Part shown: in pieces, positions 55,051-64,000 of the stretch
Position numbering within the stretch: position 1 is the first letter of the stretch
Layout: every line of letters begins with the position of its first letter
Source of the DNA: Gracilaria domingensis
Taxonomy: Eukaryota; Rhodophyta; Florideophyceae; Gracilariales; Gracilariaceae
Length of the DNA: 64,000 nucleotides
Reading direction: 5' to 3'
Assembly: GCA_022539475.1 (NCBI GenBank)
Contig: VCMS01000202.1
Location: 36,457-100,456 of the forward strand
Position numbers and translations under genes: made by a program
The notes under the pieces: generated by a model
What the model was told of the DNA's origin: nothing
What the model saw: the letters and a program-made list of their open reading frames with translations, nothing else
The model's database searches: none

Positions 55051-55368
55051 GTCTCCAAATCACCCTCCTCTGGCCCGTTGGCTGCAGCCTATGGAGAGCT
55101 CTCCTCCAAAAGGAGACTCTCTAAATCCCTCTCCCTCGCGCTTCATTCTCCGAACCCGATTTCGTGACTCCCAAAGTCGTGAGACCAACTTGGGCAATGA
55201 CATCTCGAACACCTCCACGACAGAATTCAAACACTGAAAGAAACCGTGCGGTTGAACGATTTGTACAAAGCCCCCAACGACATAACCACACTGAACTCAT
55301 CGAACCGTGATAAGACTGCGTTTAAATGCCATGCAGGCCTCGTCTGTGTTCTGCAAAGTGGAATATAG
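55051..55368 (+). pseudogene. Short decayed coding remnant, possibly gag-like
   Basis: An ATG frame of 62 codons (55050-55237; Ser/Pro/Arg-rich) is followed in another frame by LKETVRLNDLYKAPNDITTL and a Cys-containing tail to a TAG near 55368. The second block is helical and protein-like. No family is recognised. The word CGTCTGTGTT at 55341-55350 inside it matches the first 10 bases of the 13.6-kb element's TIR. Confidence 0.25.
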
Positions 55369-55778
55369 TCTGTTCGCTTTGGAAACTAAGCTAGTTTTGG
55401 GGCTATTTGGAGCGCGCGAGGGGGTAGCAGAGGCTGGCACTCAAAAAATTAAGAAATTTTGGAATATTAAATTCCATCTCGCGGAGTTTAGTTCTTGGGT
55501 CCCCTAGTTTTTGTAGAGGTTCTACTTCGCCGCACCACCCCATTCACTCTTTTCCGCGACCCTCTCTCAAAACTGCACTCGTGCTAGTTTGCGTTTCCAT
55601 TTTCTCCCATGTTGCAATGCCAATCGCAACTCATCCCACCTCAATCATCCCATCACTTCTTCCCAGTCCACACCACCCCCGCTATTTACCCATTTCTCGC
55701 CCATCACGCGTTCATTTTGTAGAAGTCAGGTGCACAACTCTCCCCCTTCTCGTATACCCGCCTCGCCCCAAAACGGCT

Positions 55779-56708
55779 TCAAATCCCTCCCATCCTTCTC
55801 TCCTCCTGTCCGCTCAGAATCCCCTTCGCAGTCCGCGCTACCTCCGCCGCACTCCTAAACCCAGTCACCACCGGAGCTCCCACTCCCTCCCGCGGCACCT
55901 CCTCCACCACCTTCTTCATCTCCTTACGCCTCTTCTTCAGACGGCTCTTCCCATCCCCAACCCCACCACCCTTTGTCTTCGGTGTCACAGGAGACCCCTT
56001 CTGCACCGCCACCCTTCCCACACTTCCCTTCTCCGTCTTTCCCTCCACACCTCCTTTCACCGTCTCCTCTTCCACCAATCTTTGCCTCTTGCACAGCTCC
56101 TTCACCTCCTTCTCCAGCACGTCCAACCTCTCGTTCAGAACCCTATTCTCCTCCCGCAACTCTCCAACCTCCCTTCCCGCACACTCCACTATCCTATACA
56201 CATGATTTCTCATCTCCACTCCCAATACCGACAACGAATTCCGCAGGCTCGAAATCGCCTCAACCGAAACACCACTACCACCCCCACTCAGCACCACACC
56301 GCCCATTTCCGTTACAATCTCCACAATTCCATCGTCCAGTTGCTCCTTCATCACCAACCCCAACATCCCCACCCTCGCCTTCATCTCCCCCACAAACCGC
56401 ATCTCCCTGTCACCCTCTCCTCCCCCACTCTCTATCTGGTCTCCAACCTCTAACTGACTCAGATGCACCGCACCCCTTCTCTCCATTGCGACCCCCTCCA
56501 CCTCCAATTCTACCCCCTTCTCCACCTCATCACCATCCCCTCTCCTCGCCTCACACTTCTTTCCTTCCTCAGCCACTTCGTTCTTCTGCGACATCCGACC
56601 AGCCGCCGTAATCACGTCCTCTTCCCGCTTTGGTGACGGCGTCTGCGGTACCTCCTTCCCCTCCAACAGCACCCACAGCTCCTCATCCTTCACGTATCCG
56701 TTCGACAT
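55779..56708 (-). CDS. Coiled-coil nuclear-type protein, 309 aa
   Basis: An intact ORF; the ATG is at 56706-56708. An acidic N-terminal third is followed by a helical middle and a clear coiled coil (GELREENRVLNERLDVLEKE, near residues 190-215). Next come a GSPVTPKTKGGG segment, a basic tract (RLKKRRKEMKK) and a TGFRSAAEVA tail. The order coiled coil, PVTP motif, basic tract, GFR segment parallels the product of 36557-37369 in the 13.6-kb element, suggesting they are related. The function is not known. No membrane or signal segments. Confidence 0.65.
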   Translation of the reverse strand: MSNGYVKDEELWVLLEGKEVPQTPSPKREEDVITAAGRMSQKNEVAEEGKKCEARRGDGDEVEKGVELEVEGVAMERRGAVHLSQLEVGDQIESGGGEGDREMRFVGEMKARVGMLGLVMKEQLDDGIVEIVTEMGGVVLSGGGSGVSVEAISSLRNSLSVLGVEMRNHVYRIVECAGREVGELREENRVLNERLDVLEKEVKELCKRQRLVEEETVKGGVEGKTEKGSVGRVAVQKGSPVTPKTKGGGVGDGKSRLKKRRKEMKKVVEEVPREGVGAPVVTGFRSAAEVARTAKGILSGQEERRMGGI

Positions 56709-57029
56709 CTTCAGAAAAAGAAGTAGTAGTTGGATCGAAGTTTCCGCTGCGATACAGTGCAATCGAGCTAAACTGTGCTGTCCACCCCCACTGTCCAACC
56801 ACACGGGCTATATCCAGCACCATGATTGTCCCTGTTTCCCTCATCCCATTTCCCGCCAAAACATCCACTGTACACCTCCGCACCTTCCACTATTTAAGCG
56901 CCATCTCTCTGTCCCCTCTTCACATAGTCCCCACCCACCTCGCCTCGACCGGCGATATTTTTCTCTTCCACCATAACCCCACTCGATGGTTATAGCAAAA
57001 CAGGAAGATATTGCCAGTGGAGGCAAGCT

Positions 57030-57310
57030 AGGGACTAGTGATTGTACTTAGAGTTGCTCACCCTCTGTCTCGACTGGGGGCATGTTCTTCTTCCGTCACA
57101 TCCTTTGTGGGTTGTGACAAAAAAAGAATATGTCACCACTCGACACCGGATGGGTAACAATGATAGCACGTAGAGTAGTTCATCCTCCCTCTCAGCGTCC
57201 ACTGGGGATATATTTATGTTCTCTCACATCCTTTCCCGGTTGTCATACAAGAGAAATACATCTCCAATGGAGACGGAGAATTTAGTTGTGATAACACGTA
57301 AAGGTAACAA
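57030..57310. repeat. Diverged tandem duplication of about 125-130 bp
   Basis: Two copies share GTAGAGT/TTAGAGT, CACTGGGG/GACTGGGG, CACATCCTTT and CGGTTGT/GGGTTGT in order at about 57045-57165 and 57170-57295, both in the same direction. A third partial start is at about 57290. Non-coding. Confidence 0.5.
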
Positions 57311-57344
57311 TGTAATAAACAATAAATTTATGCTACTATCTCTA

Positions 57345-57665
57345 ACCAACCTTTCGAAAACCAGCTATGACATGAGCTGGGTTACTCGAGCCAAAGATGG
57401 CAGATCCTGCAACTGAAATGTTTGCACCGGCCTTCACTACTGCTTTCACAGTACTCAGTCCAATACCTCCATCCACCTGTATCCCTATTCTTGGGTACAA
57501 CTCCCTTGCATGTCGCACCTTATCAAGAACACCCTCCATAAACGCCTGTCCTCCAAACCCTGGCTCCACCGTCATCAACAATAACATGTCTACAACTCCT
57601 TCCTTCATAAGTGCTTCTACGACCTTCATAGACGTATTCGGGCGCAATCCAACTCCATCCTTTTA
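57345..57665 (-). pseudogene. Ribulose-phosphate 3-epimerase, C-terminal fragment
   Basis: Contains the family signature MTVEPGFGGQAFME, then IQVDGGIGLSTV with the second catalytic Asp region, and GANISVAGSAIF, a phosphate-binding loop of the TIM barrel. The enzyme interconverts ribulose-5-phosphate and xylulose-5-phosphate in the pentose phosphate and Calvin cycles. Only about 105 of the usual 220-240 residues are present; the N-terminal half with the first catalytic Asp and metal-binding His residues is missing. The fragment itself is unbroken and ends at a normal position, so it is probably a truncated gene copy rather than an old relic. A remote upstream exon is not excluded. Confidence 0.75.
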
Positions 57666-58059
57666 ATTATGGCAATCCGATTGAAGCTATAAAACCCGTT
57701 CACCTCATTTATGAAGCCAAAATGGCTCCTTTCATCCTGTATTCAAGCTCCCCGTAACTCGTACTTTACAACTACTTTACAACTCAGGTTCGAAATCAGT
57801 TTCATTCATTGCACACTTTCTACTCTTCCACCTACCTTTCATAAAACATCATCACACTTTGTGGCTTGTCGTCTCATACAAGCCCTATCATTCATTCAGT
57901 ACAATCACATATCATACATTTCGCTCACTTTCACAAAGTGAACCATGTTCCCGTTCTGCGCTTCCCAACCGTTTGTACTTACGTATCACTCTTTACCCCA
58001 GCAGTTCTCCGCCCCATCTTCCCTTTTTATCGTCACACAAAAACAATCGAACACTTGCA

Positions 58060-58962
58060 ATGAACTCCCAATCCGACATGCCTCCCACTCCGCCTCCGAG
58101 TCCCAGATACTCTGACGTCCCTCAGGCCTCATCTCCCGCCCGAAGGACTCGGGCCGTTATTGTTGGAAGGGGGCGTATAGGTACCATGCTGGCGAACGAA
58201 GAAGATACGGTCATTTCCGCACACGAATTCTGCAGCATGGCTGCTACCTCTCATCTTTCTGATGTACCGATACTAGTTTGTGGAAGAACGAACACCCTGG
58301 AGACCGTAATTCAGGCTTGCCCTTATTCGCTCAGAGAGAATCTCGTTTTCTTCCAGAATGGAGACATCATACCATTGCTTTCGAAGCTCGGTGTGGACAA
58401 ATGTTCAAAAGTTGTCCTATACGTTGGTGTCCCCTCAAGAAACGCAGCTCCGCAGGATGGTGTCACTCCTCAAAGTCCGGATGGTCTCACTGTCGCAACA
58501 GGAAAGTGGGCCTCCAACGTTGCAGACAGGTTTAGGTCTATGGGTCTCACTTGCGGGGTTGTCGACGAAGACACATTTCTCGTAAGCTATTATCAGAAGC
58601 TCGTGTGGCTATCAGCGTTCAACATCTTCGGGGCCTCAAGAGGTTTCATTCCTATGGACGTAGTCGCTACGGAGTGCAGTACGGTTGTGCTCACAATAAT
58701 GAAAGAGCTGTTGAAGATAGTTTCGCTTAAGACAGGTACTACTTTCAACCTGAAAGAGACCGTTGGGCGACTTCTTGCATATGGGAAAACTCTCGTTGGC
58801 TTCCCTACTTCTTTCTCCGACTTTCAGTTTAGGAACGCGTACTTCTACGACTTTTCCCGCCAAGAAAGAAACATTGTAGGCGGTGACCCCGCTCCTTTTC
58901 ATACAAACTACGTCAACGTTGTTAAGGAAAAGTTATCCCCCTCCCCATTCCCCCAGCTTTGA
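58060..58962 (+). CDS. Ketopantoate-reductase-like NAD(P)-binding protein, 300 aa
   Basis: The ATG at 58060 gives a Pro/Ser-rich leader of about 30 residues followed by a Rossmann start AVIVGRGRIG (GxGxxG pattern), VPILVCGRTN, and LVFFQNGDIIPLL (ketopantoate reductases have a similar FVVQNG segment). The C-terminal helical part has SYYQKLVWLSAFNIFGA, where Lys in QKL corresponds to the conserved catalytic Lys of PanE-type reductases. The substrate is uncertain: many eukaryotic members are not true ketopantoate reductases. The frame is intact; no lesions. It is probably a host gene, although it stands between two element-like genes. Confidence 0.7.
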   Translation: MNSQSDMPPTPPPSPRYSDVPQASSPARRTRAVIVGRGRIGTMLANEEDTVISAHEFCSMAATSHLSDVPILVCGRTNTLETVIQACPYSLRENLVFFQNGDIIPLLSKLGVDKCSKVVLYVGVPSRNAAPQDGVTPQSPDGLTVATGKWASNVADRFRSMGLTCGVVDEDTFLVSYYQKLVWLSAFNIFGASRGFIPMDVVATECSTVVLTIMKELLKIVSLKTGTTFNLKETVGRLLAYGKTLVGFPTSFSDFQFRNAYFYDFSRQERNIVGGDPAPFHTNYVNVVKEKLSPSPFPQL

Positions 58963-59589
58963 GGTTAGAACACATGACTTTTCGGTGTTGTAAACCTTTT
59001 AGAGATAGTTAAACATAAAAGTTACTTTATCGAAATGACCTGTTCCTATTACATTACTTATATTGTTCGTCCTTCTGTGGTTCAAATATGCCCCTTTAAA
59101 TCCTACATCCCTTATCACTAATACTTCGCTAAGATTTTGCTAGATAGAAAATGGTCATTCCATATCATTAAAGTGCACGATACTAGTAACGAAACAAGTA
59201 CAAAAATTGTGATATTTCTGAAGAACTAAGCGTTTGCATTACTTGGGGCACCCGTATAAAGTAAGGTAAACCTTTTATGGGTTTCAACCCATAATGGAGG
59301 TTGTTTTACTCTTCTTGATTTCTAAGCTCATGTTAAAGATATTTACAGTTTTCTTTACCCACTTGAACCCGTACATATAATTTATGACTAAATCATCCTT
59401 TCTTTACTTCAAATCGATGCAAAAACTTCTCCTCCTAGTAACGTTTTAAAACAGTACTACAATACCCGTATATGGTCGTTCTTAGACTCTTTGTATACTA
59501 CGAAACACCTTGTGAACATCAATCACATCCTTCTCATTCGTATACCCACACCCATTTGCAAAACGAACCCTTTCGAAAGCTTTCAAAAC
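58963..59589. other. Intergenic, no gene
   Basis: AT-rich. A small inverted repeat ATGGGTTTCAACCCAT lies near 59277-59292. The frame upstream of the HAD gene is open from 59491 but lacks an ATG. Confidence 0.4.
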
Positions 59590-60468
59590 ATGTATAACTC
59601 GGAAGTTAGAGCCCAAGAAGTAACTCCTCAGCAGCTGGCTAACGAAATATTCGAAAATGGCTACGCCGTGATTAGTGATGTTGACGGTACTCTGAAAAGA
59701 GCTGGGGAGAACATTCCTGCCGAAACAGTCAAATGCATGAAGTACATCAACGCACGCGTTGGTTTCGGAATTGCTACTGGGCGAGATATAGAGGATGCCG
59801 AGAGTTTCATGGAGCACCTGTGTGGCTACACTTTTGGCATCTCTGGAAACCAAGGCGCACGGGTGAGATTATCCAATGGTACCGAAATTGATCAGGACCT
59901 TGACAGGGAAGGCTACGAAAGATGTGCAGCCGAACTTGAGAGATTTGCACTCTCCTTAAATGAATCGCACGGACTTCACGAAGAGCGTCAACAAGCAGTG
60001 GTGAGCACTAGAAAAGACAGTGGACTCCCTAACTTCACGTACAATGGACTGTCGAAGTGGAAAACAGAAGTTAACTCCGGTATTTCAAAAGTGTTGACAT
60101 CCTTTCCGAACCTGGTTGCGTACCCTCAAGATGAAAACTGTGACATAGGGGACATTCGTTTCACGAAAAATAGTGGGGCGCTAGCCTTGGTTGAAAACGA
60201 CCCCCAGTTCGACACACATTTAATCGTTGCTTTCGGGAATGCTTCCAATGATGGCCCTCTATATGAAATGGCAACCCTGGCAGTTCATGTGAAGGGAGAA
60301 GACCATCCAGCAGCCGTAACATATCTTGTTGATGGCGTGGAGGACGTGCATGAGACCATCAGAAGGGTGGCAGAGCTGTACGGGTACAGAAAATGCAAGT
60401 GTCAATGGTTTAGAAATGCTCTTGGAATTTGTTTCAAGTGCTACGATGCCTTTAATACTCAGCTATGA
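59590..60468 (+). CDS. HAD-superfamily phosphatase (Cof-like), 292 aa
   Basis: Motif I is SDVDGTL with the nucleophile Asp30 and Asp32; motif II lies in GIATGRD; motif IV is FGNASNDGPL, matching the GDxxND type. The middle part (residues 90-210) would be the cap. Members hydrolyse sugar phosphates and related compounds; the alternating ATG start at 59590 aligns with that of its paralogue. The C-terminus has a Cys-rich tail (CKCQWFRNALGICFKC). Its partner gene 60515-61354 is convergent, with 46 bases between stops. The substrate is not predictable from sequence. Confidence 0.75.
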   Translation: MYNSEVRAQEVTPQQLANEIFENGYAVISDVDGTLKRAGENIPAETVKCMKYINARVGFGIATGRDIEDAESFMEHLCGYTFGISGNQGARVRLSNGTEIDQDLDREGYERCAAELERFALSLNESHGLHEERQQAVVSTRKDSGLPNFTYNGLSKWKTEVNSGISKVLTSFPNLVAYPQDENCDIGDIRFTKNSGALALVENDPQFDTHLIVAFGNASNDGPLYEMATLAVHVKGEDHPAAVTYLVDGVEDVHETIRRVAELYGYRKCKCQWFRNALGICFKCYDAFNTQL

Positions 60469-60514
60469 TATGAGATCTCAGTAATAAAAGTGTCGTATAT
60501 ATCTCAATACCCTT

Positions 60515-61354
60515 TTATGAATCATGGTGGTTTTTATCCTGCTGCTTTTCCTCGTAGCCGTACAACAGAGCCACCAACATAATTGTCGAATGTACATCCT
60601 CCACGCTTTCGAACAGGTTGTGTACTCCACGCGGGATACAATCTTCTTTGACGTGAACGCCGTACACGCCTACCTCATGCAAAGGCCCGTCGCTCAAAGC
60701 ACTTCCGAACGTCACGACGTCATCCGTATCAATAAATCTCGGTTCATTATCCACAAGATTTTCTCCTCCGCTTCCTTTTGTGTATCGCTTGTCCACAATT
60801 TCGCAACTTTTATCGCCGGGATAGATAACAAACGCATCCATCTTCTGCAACAGGTCCCCAATAGCAGAATCCACTTCTTCTTTCCACTGCCACAGTTTGT
60901 TGTACACGAAATTGGGAAGGCCACTATCACTTCTGGTCTCCACGAACCCCTTGTCATCATCATTCACAATACCATGCCTCCTATTCAAATCCCTTGCCAG
61001 GAACAGTAGTCCGTCAACAGTGTGGTCAAGGGTGTGATCATTGAATGCACCCTTAATTTCCCTCTCGTCAGAGAAACGCATGAAAGCTCCATGATTCGCC
61101 GAGACACCAAACTTATAGTCTCCGAGTCCTTCCATTTTCCCCTCCACGTCGCCCACATCACCCCCTGTGACAAGTCCGAAACCAACACGTTCGTCAATGA
61201 ACTTCATACACTTCACAACTTCTTCTGGAATTGACTCTCCTTCTCTTCTCAACGTTCCATCAACGGAACTTAATATACCGTAACCATTGGCATATATGAA
61301 CTTAGACAAGGTATTTGGTGAAATTTCCGCCAAGTCTCTCTGTTCCTCTGCCAT
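60515..61354 (-). CDS. HAD-like paralogue lacking the nucleophile Asp, 279 aa
   Basis: Aligns along its length with the product of 59590-60468 (ANGYGIL, VKCMKFIDERVGFGLVTG, DSGLPNFVYNKLWQWK, VEDVHSTI). Motif I reads SSVDGTL: the nucleophilic Asp is Ser. Motif IV reads FGSALSDGPL, Asn replaced by Ser. The frame is open and clean, so selection may maintain it as a non-catalytic protein. I chose the ATG at 61352-61354 because it matches the paralogue start; ATG at 61375 is an alternative. Confidence 0.7.
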   Translation of the reverse strand: MAEEQRDLAEISPNTLSKFIYANGYGILSSVDGTLRREGESIPEEVVKCMKFIDERVGFGLVTGGDVGDVEGKMEGLGDYKFGVSANHGAFMRFSDEREIKGAFNDHTLDHTVDGLLFLARDLNRRHGIVNDDDKGFVETRSDSGLPNFVYNKLWQWKEEVDSAIGDLLQKMDAFVIYPGDKSCEIVDKRYTKGSGGENLVDNEPRFIDTDDVVTFGSALSDGPLHEVGVYGVHVKEDCIPRGVHNLFESVEDVHSTIMLVALLYGYEEKQQDKNHHDS

Positions 61355-61690
61355 TTTTCCTGATACAGTCACCATACTGCCACAAGTACCGCATAGACAG
61401 GAACTGTATAGACTTCTCAGTTTCACACTTCTCTTAAAAGCAACCTTAAGTGCAGTTTCAGAAATGTTAGGACGCTACATGTTCAATTGCGAATTGACTG
61501 GTGCCACCAATGATGTTAACGATACCGAGCATTTCGCATGTTGCAATTAGACGCAACTGGACCAAAGACGTTTGACATTTGTTCAATTACCAGCCTGCCG
61601 CACCTTTTCTATGTTCATATGTATAGCCTTGTAATAGTATACTACTCTTAATACTCGCAAGACACACATAATTTACTAATCATCTCATTC
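61355..61690. other. Intergenic, no gene
   Basis: Likely contains the promoter of the HAD-like paralogue and the 3' end of the dioxygenase gene. No distinct element was identified. Confidence 0.35.
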
Positions 61691-63220
61691 TCATCCACTT
61701 CGAGGCGCTCGCAGCCTCATTATTGGCAAATCGTCATCACTACTACTCTCGAGCACTTCGGTTCTACGGGCGTCCGCTTCCACACCAATCTCCACGACCA
61801 CTTGGTCTTCGTCCATGTCAACCGCCCCACCCTCCTTATCGGACAACAGTTCATCCTCCGCCTCCTCCTCCTCGTCACCATTGACAAACGTGGGTCGGAA
61901 ATCCCGCACCCGATGAACAGCATCAGGTAGTGCGTAGCCCTCTGGTACCATGTACATGTGGTATCTAACCAGCAAATCCATAGACTCGGGCCTATCCACC
62001 TTGTCCTTCCCACTTGCTCCAGCATGTGTCACATCACCACGGCCCACGAATACAGAGTACGGTGGGATGATTATCTTCTTCGCTGGATACACCTCCGACA
62101 TCACTCGCAACTGTTGGTTGTTCATCCCCACCAGTTGATGGCTTCCAGCGCTCACCCAGAGAGGAAAGCCCTCTTTCCCAGAGACCATTACAAAGTATCC
62201 GGGGTTGCCAGTATTCATTGTTTCCTTCGTAACCAGACCACTGAAGTCGGTGTGCAGCGTCTGGCGCTTGCACTTTCTCGTCGTCCCCAGAAATCGACCA
62301 CCAGTTTTCGGAGTGTACATCTTCACAGCTTCCCTTTCATTGTCCCATAGTCCCAAAGCCGCAGCAATTGTACCCATTCGAACATCAAGTAAAGCACGCG
62401 ACCTTACAACCCACCTGAGCTCCTCATTATCCTCCGGCTTCTCCACCGTACCCCAACGTGTCGACATCACTCTCCCCTCAAATGGTCCATCGCTACCGTC
62501 CTTCCATCCTTCATCATCGTTGATTATTTGAACAAACGACTTCTGTTCCTCTCCTTTCCGTATATCCGGCATCGCTCCATACTCATTCTCGAAGAAGTCC
62601 ACCAACTTCCCCGACACATCTCCGGACTCCCGAACTTCTTCTAACTCCTCCCATTTAGGGACACCATTATCCGTCGCAAAGCCATCAAGCACGCAATATC
62701 CATTCTGCCTTAGCTCAGCTTGCATTCGGGCGAAGAACATTTGCCCAAATTCGTCATGCTCCTTCGCAGCAACCCACAGCACCTCTTCATCATCCATACC
62801 TGTCGGTCGAGTACGAGGATACTGCATACCAAATGTCTCCGCCCGTAGGCGATGTTCAGCCCTTGCAGCGTGCCAAAAGACAAGATGGTGTACATCTCTG
62901 AGATTCGAGACACTTAGCAGCTCCGACCTATGTCCCTTCGGCAAGTGAATGACTCTGAGCCAGGGGTCCTTGTGCTCAATTACGTTCTTCCCTTGCCATT
63001 CCTGCGGTCTCAGCCTGGCATACCCGCACCATGATGGGTTCAGTGGGCCATCATATGGGTCACCTCGAACAAGTCCGTGCTCCTCAGATTCCGGAAGAGC
63101 TGTAGGTAACTCGTCATCAAATGACCCCCCACCTGTCTCTTGCTGATCGTCTGGCGCAGCATCTTTCTCGACGGTGACAACCCGTGGAGCTGTCACAGAA
63201 AGAAGCTCTTCGTCATCCAC
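61691..63220 (-). CDS. Second 2OG-Fe(II) dioxygenase-like protein, about 500 aa
   Basis: A paralogue of 32979-34436. Shared landmarks: VHHLVFWHAARAEHRL, NGYCVLDGFATD, YTPKTGGRFLGT, iron ligands LHTDF (H323, D325), VSAGSH, GRGDVTHAGASG (H399), RYHMYMVPEGYALPDAVH with the 2-oxoglutarate-binding Arg near 416, and an acidic tail. The frame is intact. The start is uncertain: the frame is open above 63220 without an ATG, and the 63220 codon is GTG, so an upstream exon or a frameshift near 63300 is likely. All metal and cosubstrate residues are kept in both copies, which argues for a working enzyme. The substrate is unknown. Confidence 0.65.
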   Translation of the reverse strand: MDDEELLSVTAPRVVTVEKDAAPDDQQETGGGSFDDELPTALPESEEHGLVRGDPYDGPLNPSWCGYARLRPQEWQGKNVIEHKDPWLRVIHLPKGHRSELLSVSNLRDVHHLVFWHAARAEHRLRAETFGMQYPRTRPTGMDDEEVLWVAAKEHDEFGQMFFARMQAELRQNGYCVLDGFATDNGVPKWEELEEVRESGDVSGKLVDFFENEYGAMPDIRKGEEQKSFVQIINDDEGWKDGSDGPFEGRVMSTRWGTVEKPEDNEELRWVVRSRALLDVRMGTIAAALGLWDNEREAVKMYTPKTGGRFLGTTRKCKRQTLHTDFSGLVTKETMNTGNPGYFVMVSGKEGFPLWVSAGSHQLVGMNNQQLRVMSEVYPAKKIIIPPYSVFVGRGDVTHAGASGKDKVDRPESMDLLVRYHMYMVPEGYALPDAVHRVRDFRPTFVNGDEEEEAEDELLSDKEGGAVDMDEDQVVVEIGVEADARRTEVLESSSDDDLPIMRLRAPRSG

Positions 63221-63995
63221 AAATGCAGAACTGCCTGCGTTCTCTGCATTCGCTCCCTCTCCAATGCCACGAACTGAACCTTCATCGACCTTCCTCTCAG
63301 CACATGTTCATTTAGTTGAGACATCAGGTCATCCGGTGTCATGCTGTTCAGAGTAGATCTCATCTGTTGTGTGAAAGTCTTTCTCCGTTTCTTCCTCGGC
63401 GGAGCCCGCTGTTCTTCTTCAGAGCTATCCAGAACTTCTATGGCACCTCGATTTCGGCCGTGCTCAATTTCCCTATAACTCACCTGCGCCCGTTCTCGTG
63501 CACTTCTTCGCGGCTCCCCTTCTTCACTGGCAGATGTTGCAGCAGCAGCAGCGGGAGTCCTCCTCTTCGTCACGGACTGCTTCACTGGTGCGGGGGGCGG
63601 AATTACCTTGAGCATCGTCCGCAATCGATTCTGAACGGAAGTCGTGGCAGTACTAATTGAGTTCGTCCTGCTCCGAACACGCGGCAATGTGTTGAAGTTC
63701 ACAACTTGTCCCAAAGGAACTGATACACAGCTGCGTTGTTGTCTGGGTCTTCAACGTCATCTTCATTCGATGGAGCAGAAAGACTGACTTCGCGTTTCAG
63801 GAACACTTCCATGGACTCTTCCTCGTTCAGTTCATTTCTCACTGCTCTAGCCGCGCGGAACAGAGACACTGCTCTATCATAAAAGAAACCTCGAACCTCC
63901 TCAAAGCTTTTCCATTGCTTTGTCTTCGTCGACTTGCCCTTCAATAGAAACATCTGAAGACAATCAAGAATGAAGGAAAACTCCTCGGCATCCAA
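63193..63995 (-). CDS. Two overlapping frames, unrecognised; possible upstream exons of the dioxygenase gene
   Basis: The frame 63995-63699 encodes a helical N-terminal piece (FSFILDCLQMFLLKG, FFYDRAVSLFRAARAVRN). A second frame from about 63720 to 63193 encodes a Thr/Ala/Ser-rich, then basic (PPRKKRRKTF) and helical piece. The two overlap and differ in frame, as does the dioxygenase frame after it. Either an intron or frameshifts connect them. The first frame is cut by the window end at 64000. No family recognised. Confidence 0.4.
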
Positions 63996-64000
63996 AAACA

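Noticed and set aside
55341-55350. CGTCTGTGTT as the left end of a second 13.6-kb-type element
   Set aside because: Only the first 10 bases match, it lies within a coding-like remnant and no inverted partner is in the window; kept only as a hint.
55581-56611. Plus-strand Pro/His/Ser-rich ORFs of 212 and 290 codons
   Set aside because: Antisense shadows of the coiled-coil gene 55779-56708; low complexity and no start context.

Overview
This is a stretch of eukaryotic nuclear genome dominated by transposable elements. Evidence: LTR retrotransposons of the chromodomain Ty3/gypsy type, spliceosomal introns with GTAAGT donors and CTAAC branch points, a Bub1-like kinase relic and an HSDL2-like dehydrogenase relic. 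Most other genes are long single-exon ORFs. My best guess is a red seaweed such as Chondrus crispus (compact intron-poor genes, repeat-rich intergenic DNA); this is inference from style, not proof.

Layout. 1-6 kb is a graveyard of broken genes (unknown gene, HSDL2-like SDR, Bub1-like kinase, pogo-like transposon derivative, one unrecognised ORF with an intron). 6-12.9 kb holds GC-rich hairpin minisatellites, a gutted chromovirus (gypsy-3, 6908-9356), a cluster of perfect hairpins (10050-10269) and a decayed zinc-knuckle protein. 13321-37870 is one nested structure: chromovirus gypsy-1 (825-bp LTRs) whose 3' LTR is split by a 13.6-kb TIR element (24178-37794). The TIR element carries a Plavaka-like (CACTA/EnSpm-group) transposase, a multi-exon gene, a large coiled-coil protein, a 2OG-Fe(II) dioxygenase-like protein, a multi-pass membrane protein and a charged coiled-coil protein. 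38-40.8 kb is a Mutator-like transposase relic. 42596-53401 is a structurally complete chromovirus, gypsy-2, with 466-bp LTRs and a 5-bp target duplication; it sits inside a pogo/DDE_1 transposase relic, and its left LTR is itself hit by two small TIR elements with 3-bp duplications. 54-64 kb is the least disrupted part: a coiled-coil protein, a ribulose-phosphate epimerase fragment, a ketopantoate-reductase-like protein, a convergent pair of HAD-phosphatase paralogues and a second dioxygenase-like gene.

How the parts work together. The three chromoviruses encode gag, protease, RT, RNase H, integrase and chromodomain for copy-and-paste insertion, and each also has an unexplained ORF between the chromodomain and the 3' LTR. 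The TIR element looks like a cut-and-paste transposon with unusual cargo. Its dioxygenase has a paralogue at 61.7-63.2 kb, near a coiled-coil protein resembling another cargo gene, so the cargo set may recur. The dioxygenase-transposase association recalls the TET/JBP-carrying KDZ transposons of fungi, but the enzyme here looks more PhyH-like and its substrate is unknown.
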